A stretch of DNA of 64,000 bases from the NCBI GenBank assembly GCA_932294295.1, contig OW028579.1:434001-498000 (forward strand), given 5' to 3'. This document shows positions 61,701 to 64,000 of the stretch, in pieces. The notes beneath the pieces are model-generated. The model was not told where the DNA came from. It saw only the letters and a program-made list of their open reading frames with translations, and did not search any database. This DNA comes from Alitta virens (lineage: Eukaryota > Annelida > Polychaeta > Phyllodocida > Nereididae). Within the stretch, counting starts at the first letter, position 1. Every line of letters begins with the position of its first letter. Position numbers and translations under genes: made by a program.

Positions 61701-62674
61701 GCTGAGTGATGTTGAGTGATGTCGTGGCATCAACATATCATTGGTTGGGTAATTAACTATAATAACTCATGACTTAGTTATCGGATATTCACCCAATTTG
61801 GGAACACTTACCACCGAGGAAAGGTACTGGAGTGAGTCTTACAGACTCACTGCAAATACTTTGGATGACTTTGATGTAACAGTCATGATCACTGAATGAC
61901 GTTGACTGTTACATCAAAGTCACATAGCTGCAATTTTGTTGCATATATGAATATATCTTGTGAAAAACTTGACTTGGGATGCTTTTCGTTAATGCTGTAC
62001 AAGAACTAGGTATGCCAAGTCGGATCAGAACTGACAGGGGAGGAGAGAACGTAATAGCCGGTGCAATAATGGAGGTTGTCAGAGGAGCAAGGAGAGGCAG
62101 CTGGTTGCAAGGTCCATCAGTGCACAATCAAAGGATAGAACGTTTGTGGCGGGATTTGAGGTCTTTCTGCACCAATTTCTATATTAACATGTTCTATGAG
62201 CTAGAAGATTTAGGTATATTGTCTACTGATAACATTGTTCAATTGTTTGCATTACATTATGTGTTTTTACCACGTTTGAACTCAGCCATAGCACAATTTC
62301 GATTGGCTTATAATAATCATAGGCTAAGGACAATGGGCAGTATGACTCCTATGATGATTTACTCCCAAGGCATAATAGACAGGGCCAGGTCAAATTACTT
62401 ACAGGTTCGTGAAATTCTGGATAACACACCTGCTGATGTTAATTTGGAAGCATTTGGTTTGGAAGATGGACGAGTTGGAGATAGAGGTGATAATGAAACT
62501 GTAAATGTTCCTCGCCCATTTCTAGGTCTAAATGGGGGTGAATATGTCAGGTTGTTGGAAATTATACAACAACATGTTCCTGATGTAACACTTCAATGTG
62601 ATGACAATGGCATTCGGTTTTATACCATTACTAGTATTGTTGTAAATGATTTCCTGAACAATAGAAATACTTAA
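52779..62674 (+). CDS. Integrase-type DDE recombinase with helix-turn-helix (catalytic core interrupted)
   Basis: Exons 52779-52836, 53442-53852, 59739-60026, 60402-60447 and a last coding block 61979-62674. The first four join in phase. The product starts with a hydrophobic stretch (MGKIFLLVAFCM, possibly a signal-like segment), then a coiled-coil region (AEDLLVRFDDNLQNL, LQREMRRVYVRLNQDREK). A resolvase/Hin-like helix-turn-helix spans exons 2 and 3 (GRPKVEITRDQLLIFQQ, MLGVSVRTIWRR). The rve-type core follows: D in WHIDGNHKLIR (60425), D in RTDRGGEN (62033) and E in HNQRIERLWRD (62138), the last two 34 residues apart as in retroviral-type integrases. The segment expected between HKLIR and LFVNAVQELG (about 35 residues) is absent: no acceptor or homologous frame is found before 61979, and TGA precedes it. 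So this copy is probably inactive, unless an exon has been missed. AATAAA follows at 62763. Confidence 0.75.
52905..53120 (+). repeat. Intronic repeat with CGTTGACA words and a palindrome
   Basis: TTTCGTTGACAACC and variants recur at about 52950, 52966, 52980, 53004, 53036, 53069 and 53098. At 53059-53090, TACCAACTCGT ... ACGAGTTGGTA form an 11-base inverted repeat. Probably a small MITE with subterminal repeats; the ends were not fixed. Confidence 0.5.
53853..55199 (+). other. Intron 2 of the integrase-like gene, first part
   Basis: Pyrimidine-rich patch near 54232-54290 and a palindromic GTTGACTCCATGGTTAAC at 54504-54521 (a half copy of the dispersed palindrome). No exon recognised. Confidence 0.4.
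55200..55460 (-). pseudogene. LINE reverse-transcriptase relic
   Basis: The minus strand reads LTLYHSLFMLYLNYGILCW followed by FQKKA. This is the conserved stretch near the end of the reverse-transcriptase domain of Jockey/CR1-type LINEs (LY-x-SL-x-x-P-x-L-x-YG-x-x-W-G ... L-x-K-x-QKRA). Upstream (towards 55460) KISNGLI in another frame fits the preceding part of the same domain, so at least one frameshift separates them. Decayed, not functional, lying antisense in intron 2 of the integrase-like gene. Confidence 0.65.
55490..56090 (+). repeat. Dispersed repeat of about 600 bp, copy 2
   Basis: Counterpart of 30405-30990; see there for the shared landmarks. Same orientation. Confidence 0.75.
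56091..57248 (+). other. Intron 2, middle part
   Basis: A minus-strand open frame of 105 codons (56450-56767) has no recognised domain and sits in repeat-rich intron; not called a gene. Confidence 0.35.
57249..57340 (+). repeat. Dispersed repeat, copy 2 (copy 1 at 27371-27465)
   Basis: CACTGGGCAGTTAGCTCCGC ... GGGTCAATCAGCCACCCCCT; G run expanded to 13 or more bases. Confidence 0.75.
57341..59738 (+). other. Intron 2, last part
   Basis: Contains the TATC microsatellite at 58001-58128 and two C-run repeats at about 58395 and 58431, each within the phrase CATTGCACCCCCCC ... ACTCCCTTGTTATTT, a short tandem duplication. No exon recognised. Confidence 0.4.
58001..58128 (+). repeat. (TATC)n microsatellite with TCAC variants
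   Basis: Tandem TATC units interspersed with ACTATCTCACTATC. Confidence 0.9.
60448..61978 (+). other. Interval where the missing core of the integrase should lie
   Basis: No sequence encoding the expected D-G-Y-S-R type strand was found in any plus-strand frame. The right end of the interval carries the hairpin at 61867-61921. Confidence 0.4.
61867..61921. repeat. Perfect 18-base inverted repeat (hairpin)
   Basis: GACTTTGATGTAACAGTC at 61867-61884 and its exact reverse complement at 61904-61921, loop 19 bases, only 57 bases before the broken edge of the integrase core. Confidence 0.85.
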
Positions 62675-62762
62675 TATAGTTAGATAAGTTCATCAAACTC
62701 ATGTTGGAAAGTCTTGTTTTTGGTTGTCTGTTGTTAGCATAGATCATTATGAAGTGAAGACG

Positions 62763-62768
62763 AATAAA
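62763..62768 (+). terminator. Polyadenylation signal of the integrase-like gene
   Basis: AATAAA 89 bases after the TAA that ends the last coding block. Confidence 0.55.
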
Positions 62769-62835
62769 GTACAGACATTAACAACTCACTCATTTTATAG
62801 GTGTTCACAAATGCAGCATGCTTTTATATGTTGAA

Positions 62836-64000
62836 ACTTACACTTGCGCGTTGACCTTACATTTGGGTAATATGAGATACATTTGCAGGAAGACTACACA
62901 TCCACATGTTAAAAGTACTGATTCTACCCCATACGCTTGGTCGTTGTGTTGGCACTTTTGCGTGCAAGTTGACCTGACATCTAGGTGTTGAAAGTCAGCT
63001 ATACATCTGGGTGTCAACACTATTTATTGGGTTCTTTAGGTTAGCTCGTTGTGTGGGCACTTTTGCATGCAAGTTGACCTGACATCTGGGTGTTGAAAGA
63101 CACTTTTGCGTGCAAAGTTAACTATACATCTGGGTGTCCACACTTTTAGTTGTGTTCTTTTGGTTTGCTTGTTGTGTTGGCACTTTTGCGTGCAAGTTGA
63201 CCTGACATCTGGGTGTTGAAAGACACTTTTGCGTGCAAAGTCAGCTATACATCTGGGTGTCAACACTATTTATTGGGTTCTTTAGGTTAGCTCGTTGTGT
63301 GGGCACTTTTGCGTGCAAGTTGACCTGACATCTGGGTGTTGAAAGACACTTTTGCGTGCAAAGTTAACTATACATCTGAGTGTCCACACTTTTAGTTGTG
63401 TTCTTTTGGTTTGCTCGTTGTGTTGGCACTTTTGCGTGCAAGTTGACCTGACATCTGGGTGTTGAAAGACACTTTTGCGTGCAAAGTCAGCTATACATCT
63501 GGGTGTCAACACTATTTATTGGGTTCTTTAGGTTAGCTCGTTGTGTGGGCACTTTTGCGTGCAAGTTGACCTGACATCTGGGTGTTGAAAGACACTTTTG
63601 CGTGCAAAGTTAACTATACATCTGGGTGTCCACACTTTTAGTTGTGTTCTTTTGGTTTGCTTGTTGTGTTGGCACTTTTGCGTGCAAGTTGACCTGACAT
63701 CTGGGTGTTGAAAGACACTTTTGCGTGCAAAGTCAGCTATACATCTGGGTGTCAACACTATTTATTGGGTTCTTTAGGTTAGCTCGTTGTGTGGGCACTT
63801 TTGGGTGCAAGTTGACCTGACATCTGGGTGTTGAAAGACACTTTTGCGTGCAAAGTTAATTATACATCTGGGTGTCCACACATTTAGTTGTGTTCTTTTG
63901 GTTTGCTCGTTGTGTTGGCACTTTTGCGTGCAAGTTGACCTGACATCTGGGTGTTGAAAGACACTTTTGCATGCAAAGTCAGCTATACATCTGGGTGTCA
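62836..64000 (+). repeat. Minisatellite array B, 246-bp higher-order unit (runs off window)
   Basis: From about 62955 a dimeric tandem array with period 246 bp, made of two related halves of about 123 bp. Each half contains GCACTTTTGCGTGCAAGTTG, ACCTGACATCTGGGTGTTGA and CTATACATCTGGGTGTC. One half continues to CAACACTATTTATTGGG, the other to CCACACTTTTAGTTGTG. Copies are nearly identical (a few substitutions), so the array is recently homogenised; 62836-62954 is a decayed edge unit. Short open frames repeat every 246 bases on the minus strand but are by-products of the period. Confidence 0.95.

Noticed and set aside
63036..63758. Three identical 76-codon minus-strand open frames
   Set aside because: They repeat with the 246-base satellite period and are by-products of the array.

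Overview
The window is animal nuclear DNA, AT-rich, with split genes bounded by GT/AG introns, many microsatellites, (dG)n/(dC)n runs, MITEs, tRNA-derived SINE heads and LINE relics. THAP/HARBI1-type, YqaJ-type and integrase-type transposon genes together suggest a marine invertebrate; the phylum cannot be fixed from sequence alone. There are no bacterial operons, CRISPR arrays, rRNA genes or intact tRNA genes.

Layout. (1) 1-8181: no host gene; a LINE reverse-transcriptase C-terminus (1343-1474), a 1 kb minisatellite (about 2820-3830), a second LINE relic (6891-7022) and a textbook hAT MITE with an 8-bp target duplication (7865-8135). (2) 8182-14112: a near-complete DNA transposon carrying two convergent split genes, a THAP + DDE nuclease transposase (plus strand) and a SAP-like/SWIM/YqaJ exonuclease-type protein (minus strand). 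This is the gene pair of the ISL2EU type, allied to PIF/Harbinger. The second gene has an apparent one-base deletion in its first exon. (3) 14.1-16.9 kb: relics of both minisatellite families, a 145-bp foldback and a SINE head. (4) 16936-25407 (minus): a four-exon gene for a 210-residue RING plus TRAF-type zinc-finger protein, rebuilt exon by exon with all phases matching. (5) 25.4-35.7 kb: repeats only, including a second hAT MITE (31967-32510). (6) 35671-52132 (minus): a 14-exon gene, about 433 codons in the best-phased model, for an unrecognised protein with a charged helical, UIM-like region and three copies of one small exon; a hAT MITE sits between two of the copies. (7) 52779-62674 (plus): a split gene with a resolvase-like helix-turn-helix and an integrase-type DDE core. 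It starts about 300 bases from the first exon of gene 6, head to head, and lacks a segment of its catalytic core. (8) 62836-64000: a 246-bp higher-order minisatellite running off the window end.

How the parts may fit. The gene pair in region 2 is a self-contained transposon. Genes 4, 6 and 7 look like a second module: an integrase-like recombinase sharing a likely bidirectional promoter with a UIM-like protein, next to a RING-TRAF E3-like protein. Whether they form one very large mobile element or are neighbouring host genes cannot be settled here. The relics of both minisatellites near 14.2-14.8 kb and the array at 62.8 kb make the large-element idea worth testing.
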